A stretch of 64,000 bases of DNA from Microbacterium sp. SS28 (GTDB lineage Bacteria; Actinomycetota; Actinomycetes; Actinomycetales; Microbacteriaceae): the NCBI RefSeq assembly GCF_022761035.1, contig NZ_JAKWJP010000001.1, positions 434,001 through 498,000 of the forward strand, written 5' to 3'. The notes under the pieces were generated by a model that was given only the letters and a program-made list of their open reading frames with translations, did no database searches and was not told where the DNA came from. Positions 35,759-44,023 of this stretch are shown piece after piece (the first letter of the stretch is position 1; every line of letters begins with the position of its first letter). The position numbers and the translations under genes are program-made.

Positions 35759-36965
35759 CGTCCTCGATGCACTGGCGGAAGTCGACGGTCGAGACGAGGC
35801 CGTGCCTGTGCTGCAGGGCCCAGCGCCGCAGGACCGCGAAGAACTGGTCGTCGCCGAGCCGTCGGCGCAGCGCGTGCAGCGTCAGCGCACCCCGCTTGTA
35901 GACGCGGTCGTCGAACATGTCGTCGGGTCCGGGGTCGCCGAGAAGAAGGTCCTGCGGAAGGCGCTGGAGGCGCGCATGCTGCCCCGCGGCGAGGGTGTCG
36001 GCGCTCGGACCGCCCGCAGCCTCGGACCACAGCCACTCGGCGTAGCAGGCGAAGCCCTCGTTGAGCCAGATGTCGCGCCAGTGCGCGACGCCGACGCTGT
36101 TGCCGAACCACTGGTGCGCGAGCTCGTGGGCGACGAGCCGCTCGGAGTCGGGATCGAGGTGGTTCGAGCCGAAGACGGCCAGCCCCTGCGCCTCGAGCGG
36201 GATCTCGAGGGCATCGGAGGTGACGACGATCGTGCAGTGGTCCTGCGGATAGGGGCCGAAGGCCTCCTCGAAGACGGCCAGCATGCGCGGCACGTCGCGG
36301 AAGGCGTTGCGCACGCGGGGCGCGAGCGCCGGCGGATGCACGATCCGGGCAGGGCCGAGCGCGAACTCGGTGTAGCGGCCGATGTGCACGGCGGCGAGGT
36401 ACGTAGCGACGGGGAGATCGGTTGCGAACTCCCAGCGGGTGCGCCCCCCGACGCGCTGCGGAGGCGCCGCGACACCCGTCGCCGCGACGCGGTAGCCCTC
36501 GTCGGTCGTGACGGCGATCCGGTAGCGCGCGCGGTCGTCGGGCCGGTCGTTGCACGGGAACCACGTCGGTGCGCCGGTGGGCTGCGAGGCGACGAGGGCG
36601 CCGTCGTCGAGCTCTTCCCACCCGATCGTCCCCCACCGCGAGCGCCGCGGACCGGGCGCGCCCGCGTACTGCACCTCGATCGAGAACGCCTCGCCCGCGA
36701 CGAGCGGACGCGGCGGGATGATGCGGAGCTTGCGCGGGCCGAGCTGCATCGTCGTCCGAGGGTCGCCGTCGATGCGGGCACGCGTCGCGCGCAGGCCCAC
36801 GAGGTCGAGGGAGATCGAGCGCGTGTCGACCGCGGCGACCGCGTTGATGATCGCGCGCCCCTGCAGCCGGTTGGTGCGCACGCGGTACTGCAGGTCGAGG
36901 TCGTACGACTCGACGTCGAACGTGAGATCGCCGCTCTGCGGGGCGTAGTGGTCGTGCTCCCTCAC
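35688..36965 (-). CDS. M1 family metallopeptidase, GAMEN-less variant
   Basis: A 425-residue zinc peptidase, short for M1 because the C-terminal HEAT-like domain is missing. The N-terminal β-saddle (YDLDLQYRVRTNRLQG) precedes the catalytic domain, with HELAHQWFGN (zinc HExxH, about residue 280) and NEGFACYAEW (third zinc ligand). The exopeptidase GAMEN motif, which holds the substrate N-terminus, is replaced by EAQGLAVFG. There is no signal peptide. Its ATG overlaps the Pls stop by 4 nt, so it is made together with the synthetase; a role in trimming or recycling the peptide product is a reasonable guess. Confidence 0.92.
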   Translation of the reverse strand: MREHDHYAPQSGDLTFDVESYDLDLQYRVRTNRLQGRAIINAVAAVDTRSISLDLVGLRATRARIDGDPRTTMQLGPRKLRIIPPRPLVAGEAFSIEVQYAGAPGPRRSRWGTIGWEELDDGALVASQPTGAPTWFPCNDRPDDRARYRIAVTTDEGYRVAATGVAAPPQRVGGRTRWEFATDLPVATYLAAVHIGRYTEFALGPARIVHPPALAPRVRNAFRDVPRMLAVFEEAFGPYPQDHCTIVVTSDALEIPLEAQGLAVFGSNHLDPDSERLVAHELAHQWFGNSVGVAHWRDIWLNEGFACYAEWLWSEAAGGPSADTLAAGQHARLQRLPQDLLLGDPGPDDMFDDRVYKRGALTLHALRRRLGDDQFFAVLRRWALQHRHGLVSTVDFRQCIEDVTGSPQTALLDAWLDRAAVPPLH

Positions 36966-39900
36966 GATGTCGACTGGTAGGCGCGCACCTTGACCGCGCG
37001 CCAGGGTCCGATGGGGTTGCCGCTCCAGCGCGAGCCGACCGGGACGGTCTCGCCGCGCATCACGAGGGACGCGGGGCCGACCGTCGCGTGCGCGCCGATC
37101 GCGGCGGCGGGGAGGATGACGCTGTGCGGACCGAGGGTCGCCCCCTCTTCGAGTTCGACGGTGTCCATGCTCATGATCCGATCATGGAACAGGTGAGTCT
37201 GCACGACGCACCCGCGGTTGACGGTGGATCCGTCGCCCAGCTTCACGAGGTCGGGCTCGGGGAGCCAGTAGCTGTCGCACCAGACGCCCCTGCCGATCGT
37301 CGCGCCGAGGGCCCGCAGCCACACGGCGAGGGCGGGCGTGCCCGCCGCACCGCGGGCGAACCACGGCGCCGCGACCATCTCGGTGAAGGTGTCCGACACC
37401 TCGGTGCGCCACACGAAGCTCGACCACAGGGGCTGCTCGCCGGCGTGGATGGGACCCACGATGAGCCATTTCGCCGCGACCGAGACTCCCGCGGCGAGAG
37501 CGCCTGCTGCGAGCATCACGAGTCCGGAGAGCAGCAGCGTCCAGATCGGCCCGAGCCACGCGAGGAGGCCCGCGAACGCGAACAGGACGAGCAGCCCGAT
37601 CGCGCACGTCACGAAGACGGGGAGGAGGCGGCACAGCTCCCACAGGGCGCGGGCGAGGCGGAGGCGCGCCGGCGGGTTGTAGGTGCGGCTGTCATCGCCC
37701 TCGGCCGAGATGCGGCGCAGCCGGACGGCCGGCGAGCCGAGCCACGATGACCCCGGCTTCGCCTTGGCGGGCGCAGAGGAGAGCACGGCGACGAGGCCGT
37801 CCCGCGGGACGCGGTGGCCGGGACCCGCCATGCCCGAGTTGCCCAGGAAGGCGCGCTTGCCGATGCGCACGGCGCCGATGCGGAGCCATCCGCCGTGCAG
37901 CTCGTAGGACGCGACCATCGTGTCGTCGGCGAGGAACGCGCCGTCTTCGATGCGGGTCAGCGACGGGATGAGCAGCACCGTCGACGCCTCGACGTCGCGG
38001 CCGACCTCCGCGCCGAGGAGGCGCAGCCAGACGGGCGTGAAGAGGCTCGAATAGAGCGGGAAGAGGATCGTCCGCGACGAGTCGAGCAGGCGCTCGATCG
38101 TCCAGGCCTGCCACCCGATGCGGCTGCGCACGGCATGCGTGCCCTCGTGCAGGTTGATCGACATCAGCCGCACGAGCACGAGCACGGCGACGGCGAACGT
38201 GAGCCCGACCGTGAGAGTCGCGGGGATGAGCCACACGAACGCCGCGCCGAGCGCCGAGGCGAGGTCACCAGCTCCCCGGATGCCCTGGACGATGACGAGG
38301 CCACCCATCGCGAAGGCCGCGATGGGGAGCAGCCCCAGCACAAGCGCAGACGCGGCGTACGCCCACAGCCACCGCGTGCGGACGGGCGGCCGTGTTTCGG
38401 GCCAGTCGCTCGCGACGCCGCCCACGCGCTCGGCGGGCGAGCCGGCCCACGACTGGTCGGCGCGCACGCGCCCGAAGACGGCCGAGCCGGGCGCGATGTG
38501 CGCGCGCTCGTCGATGCGGGTGCCCGGCGCGAGGGTGCTGCGCGTGCCCACCGTCGCATCGTCGCCGACGCGGACGGGCCCGACGCGCAGCAGGTCGCCG
38601 TCGATCCAGTAGCCCGCGAGGTCGACCTCGGGTTCGATCGATGCACCGTCGCCGACCTCGAGCATGCCGGTGATGGGCGGGAGCGTGTGCATGTCGACGT
38701 TGCGGCCGATCTTGGCGCCGAGCGCCCGCGCGTAGTACGTGATCCACGGAGCGCCGGCGAGGCCGACGGCGTCGATCTGGTCGGCGATCTGCTCGGCGAG
38801 CCACAGCCGCAGGTGCACCTGCCCGCCGCGCGGGTAGTCGCCCGGTCGCAGTCCCGCCAGGAGGAGGCGAGCGGATGCCGCGGCCACCGTCATGCGTCCG
38901 AACGGCGTCGCGAACACGAGGAGGCCGATGACGAGGAGCCACCACGGTGCGGTCGGCAGCGCCTCGAAGCCGGGGACGAAGCTCAGGATCGTGCCGGCCG
39001 TCACCATGTACAGGAGCCAGCGGACGCCCGACAGGATGAACAGCGGAACCGTCGCGAGCGTCTGGATCCACTGCGTCGTGCGCGGGGTCGGCGTCGGTCG
39101 GTGGAAGTCCGATACGTCCTCGTCGGGGAGGAAGGGACCGAGCGCCTTCGCCATGGCGCCGAGGCGCGGGACGTCGTAGATGTCCGCGACCGAGAACTCC
39201 GGCACGCGGGCGCGGATGCGGGACACGAGCTGCGCCGCCGAGAGCGAGCCGCCGCCGAGGTCGAAGAAGTCGGCCTTGCGGTCGGGGACGGGGATGCCGA
39301 GCACGGCGTGCCACTGCTCCGCGAGCCACGCCTCGGCGGGGCTCAGCCCCGCGATCGGCACCTCGACGCCGGGGAGTGGCCACGGGAGGGCGGCGCGGTC
39401 GACCTTGCCGGACGTGCGGACCGGCAGCTCGGGCATGACGGCGAGCAGCGGCACGACCGCCGCGGGGAGCACTTCGGCGAGCTGGGCGCGCGCCGCTGCG
39501 CGGTCGAACTCCCCCTCGACGACGAGATAGCCGACCAGCACGGGCACTCCGGCCTCGGTCGTGCGCACCGCCGCCGTCGCCGCCGTGACGCCGTCGAGGT
39601 CTCCGAGCGCGGACTCGACCTCGCCGAGCTCGATGCGCCGGCCGCCGACTTTGACCTGGTCGTCGGCGCGGCCCTGGAAGACGAGCCCCTCGCGCTCGAA
39701 GCGCACGAGGTCGCCCGAGCGGTACGCCCGGTCCCAGCCGAGCGTCGGCATCGGCGCGTACTTCTCGAGGTCCTTCGCGGGGTCGAGGTACCGCGCGAGC
39801 CCGACGCCGCCGATGATGAGCTCGCCGACGTCGCCCTCGGCGACCGGCTCGCCCTCGGCGTCGACGACGGCGAGCGACCACCCGTCGAGCGGAAGGCCGA

Positions 39901-40957
39901 TCCGCACCGGGATCGTGCCGTCGAGCGGAGCTGCGCACGCGACGACCGTCGCCTCGGTCGGCCCGTACGTGTTCCACACTTCGCGACCGTCGGCTGCGAG
40001 GCGCGCGGCGAGCTCGGGCGGGCACGCCTCGCCGCCGAAGATGAGCAGGCGGACGTTCTCGATGGCGTCGCCCGGCCACATCGCCGCGAGCGTCGGAACC
40101 GTCGAGACGACGGTGATCGACTGGCGGATGAGCCACGGCGCGAGGTCCTCACCCGACCGCACAAGCGAGCGCGGCGCGGGGACGAGGCATCCGCCGTGCC
40201 GCCACGCGAGCCACATCTCTTCGCACGATGCGTCGAAGGCCACCGACAGCCCCGCGAGCACACGGTCGCCCGGCCCGACCGGAGCATCCTGCAGGAAGAT
40301 CCGCGCCTCGGCGTCGACGAATGCGGCCGCCGACCGGTGCGAGACGGCGACCCCCTTGGGAACGCCGGTAGAGCCGGACGTGAAGATGATCCACGCGTCG
40401 TCGTCGACCGTCGGCGGCGGAACCGCCTGGATCGCGTGGGTGTCGGGGTGCGGAGCAGGACCGTCGAAGAGTGCGGTCCCCACGCCCACTCCAGGCGTCG
40501 CCGGCGCGCCGCCCGGAGCCTCCGGGCGCGTGGGCCCGTCCGGGGCGGGCGTCGTGTCGTCGCGGGGCGTGTACTCCCCCAACCCCGTGATGACGCCCTT
40601 CACCTTCGCTTCCCCGAACACGAGGCGCGCGCGCTCGTCGGGGTCGTCGGCGTCGACGGGGACGTACGCGGCGCCGGCGGCGAGAATGCCGAGGATCGAG
40701 AGGTAGAGCTCCTTCGAGCCCGAGACGACGCGCACGCCGACGCGATCGCCGCGCCGCACGCCCGCGTCGTGCAGGCGCGCGGCGGTCCGACCGACACGAG
40801 CCATGAGCTCGCGATAGCTCAGCGCGCCCGAGCCGTCGTCGATCGCGGATGCTTCGGGATGCCGCGCCGTCGTGTCGCGGAGGATGTCGATGAGTGTGCG
40901 AGGCGCCGGTGCCTGCGCTGTCCGGTCCAGAGCGCTCTGGGTGGCCGCGGCGCCCAC
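36962..40957 (-). CDS. Pls/PosA-type single-module membrane NRPS (homopoly-amino-acid synthetase-like)
   Basis: A 1331-residue protein. An adenylation domain covers about residues 20-515 (IFTSGSTGVPKGVAVSH, FDASCEEMW, NTYGPTEATV, YRSGDLVRF, TSGKVDRAAL). A peptidyl-carrier domain follows at about 545-610, with phosphopantetheine Ser about 571 in LGGGSLSA. The C-terminal ~700 residues hold six or so transmembrane helices alternating with three left-handed β-helix/acyltransferase-like soluble domains. This matches ε-poly-L-lysine synthetase (Pls), where those domains catalyse peptide bonding without condensation or thioesterase domains. Glu at the usual Trp239 pocket position in FDASCEE hints at a cationic substrate. 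The GTG start lacks a clear Shine-Dalgarno; coupling to the upstream gene is likely. Confidence 0.93.
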   Translation of the reverse strand: MGAAATQSALDRTAQAPAPRTLIDILRDTTARHPEASAIDDGSGALSYRELMARVGRTAARLHDAGVRRGDRVGVRVVSGSKELYLSILGILAAGAAYVPVDADDPDERARLVFGEAKVKGVITGLGEYTPRDDTTPAPDGPTRPEAPGGAPATPGVGVGTALFDGPAPHPDTHAIQAVPPPTVDDDAWIIFTSGSTGVPKGVAVSHRSAAAFVDAEARIFLQDAPVGPGDRVLAGLSVAFDASCEEMWLAWRHGGCLVPAPRSLVRSGEDLAPWLIRQSITVVSTVPTLAAMWPGDAIENVRLLIFGGEACPPELAARLAADGREVWNTYGPTEATVVACAAPLDGTIPVRIGLPLDGWSLAVVDAEGEPVAEGDVGELIIGGVGLARYLDPAKDLEKYAPMPTLGWDRAYRSGDLVRFEREGLVFQGRADDQVKVGGRRIELGEVESALGDLDGVTAATAAVRTTEAGVPVLVGYLVVEGEFDRAAARAQLAEVLPAAVVPLLAVMPELPVRTSGKVDRAALPWPLPGVEVPIAGLSPAEAWLAEQWHAVLGIPVPDRKADFFDLGGGSLSAAQLVSRIRARVPEFSVADIYDVPRLGAMAKALGPFLPDEDVSDFHRPTPTPRTTQWIQTLATVPLFILSGVRWLLYMVTAGTILSFVPGFEALPTAPWWLLVIGLLVFATPFGRMTVAAASARLLLAGLRPGDYPRGGQVHLRLWLAEQIADQIDAVGLAGAPWITYYARALGAKIGRNVDMHTLPPITGMLEVGDGASIEPEVDLAGYWIDGDLLRVGPVRVGDDATVGTRSTLAPGTRIDERAHIAPGSAVFGRVRADQSWAGSPAERVGGVASDWPETRPPVRTRWLWAYAASALVLGLLPIAAFAMGGLVIVQGIRGAGDLASALGAAFVWLIPATLTVGLTFAVAVLVLVRLMSINLHEGTHAVRSRIGWQAWTIERLLDSSRTILFPLYSSLFTPVWLRLLGAEVGRDVEASTVLLIPSLTRIEDGAFLADDTMVASYELHGGWLRIGAVRIGKRAFLGNSGMAGPGHRVPRDGLVAVLSSAPAKAKPGSSWLGSPAVRLRRISAEGDDSRTYNPPARLRLARALWELCRLLPVFVTCAIGLLVLFAFAGLLAWLGPIWTLLLSGLVMLAAGALAAGVSVAAKWLIVGPIHAGEQPLWSSFVWRTEVSDTFTEMVAAPWFARGAAGTPALAVWLRALGATIGRGVWCDSYWLPEPDLVKLGDGSTVNRGCVVQTHLFHDRIMSMDTVELEEGATLGPHSVILPAAAIGAHATVGPASLVMRGETVPVGSRWSGNPIGPWRAVKVRAYQSTS

Positions 40958-40958
40958 G

Positions 40959-41693
40959 TCAGGAAAGGAGCTCGATGAGCTGCGCCTTCGAGAGACGCGA
41001 GTAGCCCGTCCGGCCGGCGTCGCGGGCGCGCTCGCGCAACGCCGCGACGGTGAGGGTGTCGAGCGCCGGGACGGGCACTGCCTGCGTACGGGGGCGCCGA
41101 GCGCGGGGACGCGCGGGAGCGGCAGGCTCGGCGGCGGATTCTGCCGCCGGCTCGGGCGCGGGGGCGACGGGCTCGAGCGAGATGACCGCCTCGAGGGTCG
41201 CGGGCTCCGGCTGCGCGGGCTCGGTCGGCGCGACGAGCCCGGCGAGCTCGGGCGCGGGGGTCAGCTGCGTACGACGGACGCTCACGGGCTTCGCGGCGCG
41301 CGGGGCGGCATCCCGCTTCCTGCCCTTCTTCTTCTGTGCAGCGGCCTTCGCGGCAGCCTTCTTGGCCGCCTTCTTCTCGGCAGCCTTCCGTTCGGCGGCC
41401 GCCTTCTTCGCCTTCTCGGCAGCCTTCCTCTGCTGGCGCGCGAGCGCGGACTCGGTCGCCGTCACGGCGCGTGCGGACGCCTTGTCGGCGGCCTTCGCGA
41501 TCTTCTCGGGGCGCTTGCGGATCGCCTTCTTCGACACGTCGGCAGCATCCTTCGCGGCGTCGGCGAACGCTCGGAGCTTCTTGGCGGGCTTGGCGGGAAG
41601 CGTCTTCGCCACCTGCTTCGCGAACTTCGCCGCGGCAGCGGCATCCTGCACGGCGGCGATCGCCTTGCGCTCGGTCTTGGTGCTCTGGGACAT
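40959..41693 (-). CDS. histone H1-like Lys/Ala-rich protein with Rho-N/SAP-like C-terminus
   Basis: A 244-residue protein. Residues 1-140 are Ala/Lys-rich and probably helical (KKAAEKAKKAAAERKAAEKKAAKK), like bacterial H1-type proteins; residues 140-205 are Pro/Ala/Glu-rich and disordered. The last ~35 residues (LDTLTVAALRERARDAGRTGYSRLSKAQLIELLS) match the Rho-N/SAP helix-extended-loop-helix nucleic-acid-binding motif. It probably binds DNA or RNA. ATG 41693 has TATGGT 7 nt upstream (leaderless). The stop is 1 bp from the Pls start, so it is the first gene of the Pls operon. Confidence 0.85.
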   Translation of the reverse strand: MSQSTKTERKAIAAVQDAAAAAKFAKQVAKTLPAKPAKKLRAFADAAKDAADVSKKAIRKRPEKIAKAADKASARAVTATESALARQQRKAAEKAKKAAAERKAAEKKAAKKAAAKAAAQKKKGRKRDAAPRAAKPVSVRRTQLTPAPELAGLVAPTEPAQPEPATLEAVISLEPVAPAPEPAAESAAEPAAPARPRARRPRTQAVPVPALDTLTVAALRERARDAGRTGYSRLSKAQLIELLS

Positions 41694-41779
41694 AGGCAGA
41701 ACCATATCGGGCCCATGTGAAACGACCCTCCGACCGGCCGTCCCACGCCTCCATTCGCGAGCATGGACGTCCCCGTCGC

Positions 41780-41801
41780 GTTAACCTTCCGTTCACCGCG
41801 G
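41780..41801 (+). promoter_or_regulatory. candidate PHO box upstream of pstS
   Basis: Two adjacent 11-bp units, GTTAACCTTCC and GTTCACCGCGG, close to the PhoP/RegX3 direct-repeat consensus. They lie 87 bp before the pstS start, and GTTAACCTTC is shared exactly with the phoU upstream region. A TGTTAG hexamer about 10 bp further could be the -10 box. Confidence 0.72.
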
Positions 41802-41887
41802 ACGCCCAGACTGTTAGGAGTCGGTGTTTACCGTCAGGTCGAACCCTGCACCGGGTTCCACTCCCTGACACCCGAAGGATCCACACA

Positions 41888-42988
41888 GTGAAGATCTCCC
41901 GCATCGCCCAGCTGGGCGCTGTCGCCGCCATCGCGGCCCTCACGCTCGCCGGATGCGCCTCGAACGAGGGCGGCACCGCGAGCAGCCCCGCCGCCGACGC
42001 TCCCGCCGGTCTCTCGGGCACGCTCAACGGCTCGGGTGCGACCTCGCAGCAGGTCGCTGTCCAGGCCTGGACCGCCGAGTTCCAGACCGCCAACCCCGAC
42101 GTCACCGTCAACTACGACCCGCAGGGCTCGGGCACGGGCCGCGAGTCCTTCCAGTCCGGCGCCGTCGGCTTCGCGGGCTCGGACCGCGCGTTCAAGCTCG
42201 ATGAGATCGAGGCAGGGCCGTTCGACGCGTGCGTCGAGGGCACGGACATCGTCGAGATCCCCGCCTACGTCTCGCCCATCGCGATCGCGTTCAACCTCGA
42301 GGGCATCGACTCCCTCGACCTCGACCCCGCGACGATCGCCGGCATCTTCGCCGGCACGATCACCAACTGGAACGACCCGGCGATCGCCGCGACGAACGAC
42401 GGCGTCGAGCTGCCCGACCTCGCGATCTCGCCCGTCCACCGCTCCGACAAGTCGGGCACGACGGCCAACTTCACCGACTACCTCGCGCAGACCGCTGACA
42501 CGGTCTGGACCTACGGCTCGGTCGAGGAGTGGCCGATCCAGGGTGGCGAGGCCGCACAGGGCACGTCGGGCGTCGTCAACGCGATCAAGGGCGGCAACGG
42601 CACGATCGGCTACGCCGACCACTCGCAGACGACCGACCTGTCGACCGTCTCCGTCCAGGTCGGCGACGAGTGGGTCGAGCCGTCCGCCGAAGGCGCCGCC
42701 ATCGCGCTCGACGCCTCGCCGCTCGAGGAGGGTCGCGCGTCGACCGACCTCGCGTACACGATCGACCGCACCACGACCGAGGCGGGCGCCTACCCCGTGC
42801 TCCTCGTGAGCTACCTCATCGGCTGCACCGAGTACGCCGACCCCGCCGCCGGCGCGCTCGTGAAGGGCTTCTTCTCGACCGCCATCAGCGACGCGGGACA
42901 GCAGACGGCCGCTGAGAACGCCGGCAGCGCGCCCATCTCGGCCGAGCTCGCCGCCCAGGCGCAGGCCGCGGTCGACGCGATCAAGTAA
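41888..42988 (+). CDS. pstS: phosphate ABC transporter substrate-binding lipoprotein
   Basis: High-affinity phosphate receptor anchored to the outer face of the membrane. It has 366 residues. Signal peptide and lipobox LTLAGC are at about residues 1-22. Phosphate-binding pieces include GSGATSQQVAVQAW, GSGTGRESF (near the usual SGxG/R site) and RSDKSGTTANFTDYL. GTG 41888 (MKISRIAQLG) follows GAAGGA. First gene of pstSCAB; a stable stem-loop lies between it and pstC, and PHO-box-like repeats lie upstream. Confidence 0.97.
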   Translation: MKISRIAQLGAVAAIAALTLAGCASNEGGTASSPAADAPAGLSGTLNGSGATSQQVAVQAWTAEFQTANPDVTVNYDPQGSGTGRESFQSGAVGFAGSDRAFKLDEIEAGPFDACVEGTDIVEIPAYVSPIAIAFNLEGIDSLDLDPATIAGIFAGTITNWNDPAIAATNDGVELPDLAISPVHRSDKSGTTANFTDYLAQTADTVWTYGSVEEWPIQGGEAAQGTSGVVNAIKGGNGTIGYADHSQTTDLSTVSVQVGDEWVEPSAEGAAIALDASPLEEGRASTDLAYTIDRTTTEAGAYPVLLVSYLIGCTEYADPAAGALVKGFFSTAISDAGQQTAAENAGSAPISAELAAQAQAAVDAIK

Positions 42989-43000
42989 ACACGGACCGTC

Positions 43001-43036
43001 TCGGCCCCGGATCACCGCACGGCGATCCGGGGCCGA
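43001..43036 (+). promoter_or_regulatory. intercistronic stem-loop between pstS and pstC
   Basis: A 12-bp perfect stem TCGGCCCCGGAT/ATCCGGGGCCGA, extended by an imperfect inner CACC/GGCG around GCAC. It starts 12 bp after the pstS stop with no U-tract. It probably protects the 3' end of pstS mRNA or reduces readthrough so that the binding protein is made in excess over the membrane parts. Confidence 0.65.
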
Positions 43037-43078
43037 ATGCCGGACAAGACCCCTTTCACCCGAACAAGGACGGATGAC

Positions 43079-44023
43079 ATGACAGCCGCCCCCGCCGAGG
43101 CGAAGATCGAGGCCAAGAAGCGCCCCGGTGACATCTGGTTCTCGGGCACGGCTCTGGCTGCCGGCTCGATGATCCTGGCCACCCTCGCGGCCGTCGCGAT
43201 CTTCCTCATCATCCAGTCGGTCCCCGCCATCGGAGCGACCGCCGAGGACGCCTCGCTGCTGACCACGAACTTCTGGGACTACGTGTGGCCCCTGCTGTTC
43301 GGCACGATCTGGGCGGCTCTTCTGGCCCTCCTCCTCGCGGTGCCGCTCTCGCTCGGCGTCGCGCTCTTCATCACCCACTACGCGCCCCGCCGCATCGCGC
43401 AGGGCCTCGGCTACGTCGTGGATCTGCTCGCGGCGGTGCCGTCGGTCGTCTTCGGCCTGTGGGGCATCCTCGTGCTCGCCCCGGCCGTCCAGCCCGTCTA
43501 CACGTGGCTCAACGCCAACATGGGCTGGTTCCCCCTCTTCGCAGGCGACGTGTCGGCCACGGGCCGCACGATCTTCACGGCATCCATCGTCCTCGCCGTC
43601 ATGGTCGTCCCGATCATCACCGCGATCTGCCGCGAGATCTTCCTGCAGACGCCCGTCCTCCACGAGGAGGCGGCACTCGCGCTCGGCGCGACGCGCTGGG
43701 AGATGATCCGCATGGCCGTGCTGCCGTTCGGCCGCAGCGGCATCGTCTCCGCCTCGATGCTGGGCCTCGGCCGCGCACTCGGCGAGACGATGGCCGTCGC
43801 CATGGTGCTCTCGGCGACCGGCACCGTGACCTTCCAGCTCTTCACCTCGACCAACCCGTCGACGATCGCGGCGAACATCGCGCTCACGTTCCCCGAGGCC
43901 TACGGCACCAACATCAACGTGCTGATCGCGACGGGCCTCATCCTGTTCGTCGTGACCTTCGCGGTCAACTTCATCGCCCGGTGGATCGTCAACCGCCGCA
44001 AGGAATTCTCGGGGGCCAACTGA
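43079..44023 (+). CDS. pstC: phosphate ABC transporter permease PstC
   Basis: One of the two membrane subunits of the Pst importer. It has 314 residues with six transmembrane helices, and the cytoplasmic EAA-loop is seen as HEEAALALGATRWEMIRMAVLPFGRSG. It begins MTAAPAEAKIEAKKRPGD, with the ATG at 43079 and AAGGA upstream; an earlier in-frame start at 43037 lies inside the stem-loop and is unlikely. The pstA start overlaps its stop (TGATG). Confidence 0.96.
   Translation: MTAAPAEAKIEAKKRPGDIWFSGTALAAGSMILATLAAVAIFLIIQSVPAIGATAEDASLLTTNFWDYVWPLLFGTIWAALLALLLAVPLSLGVALFITHYAPRRIAQGLGYVVDLLAAVPSVVFGLWGILVLAPAVQPVYTWLNANMGWFPLFAGDVSATGRTIFTASIVLAVMVVPIITAICREIFLQTPVLHEEAALALGATRWEMIRMAVLPFGRSGIVSASMLGLGRALGETMAVAMVLSATGTVTFQLFTSTNPSTIAANIALTFPEAYGTNINVLIATGLILFVVTFAVNFIARWIVNRRKEFSGAN

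Noticed and set aside
37814..40978. Long open frame (1054 codons) on the plus strand opposite the Pls gene
   Set aside because: It is Arg/Glu/Asp-rich with no domain motif, lies wholly antisense to a well-recognised gene and arises from the GC-rich codon bias.
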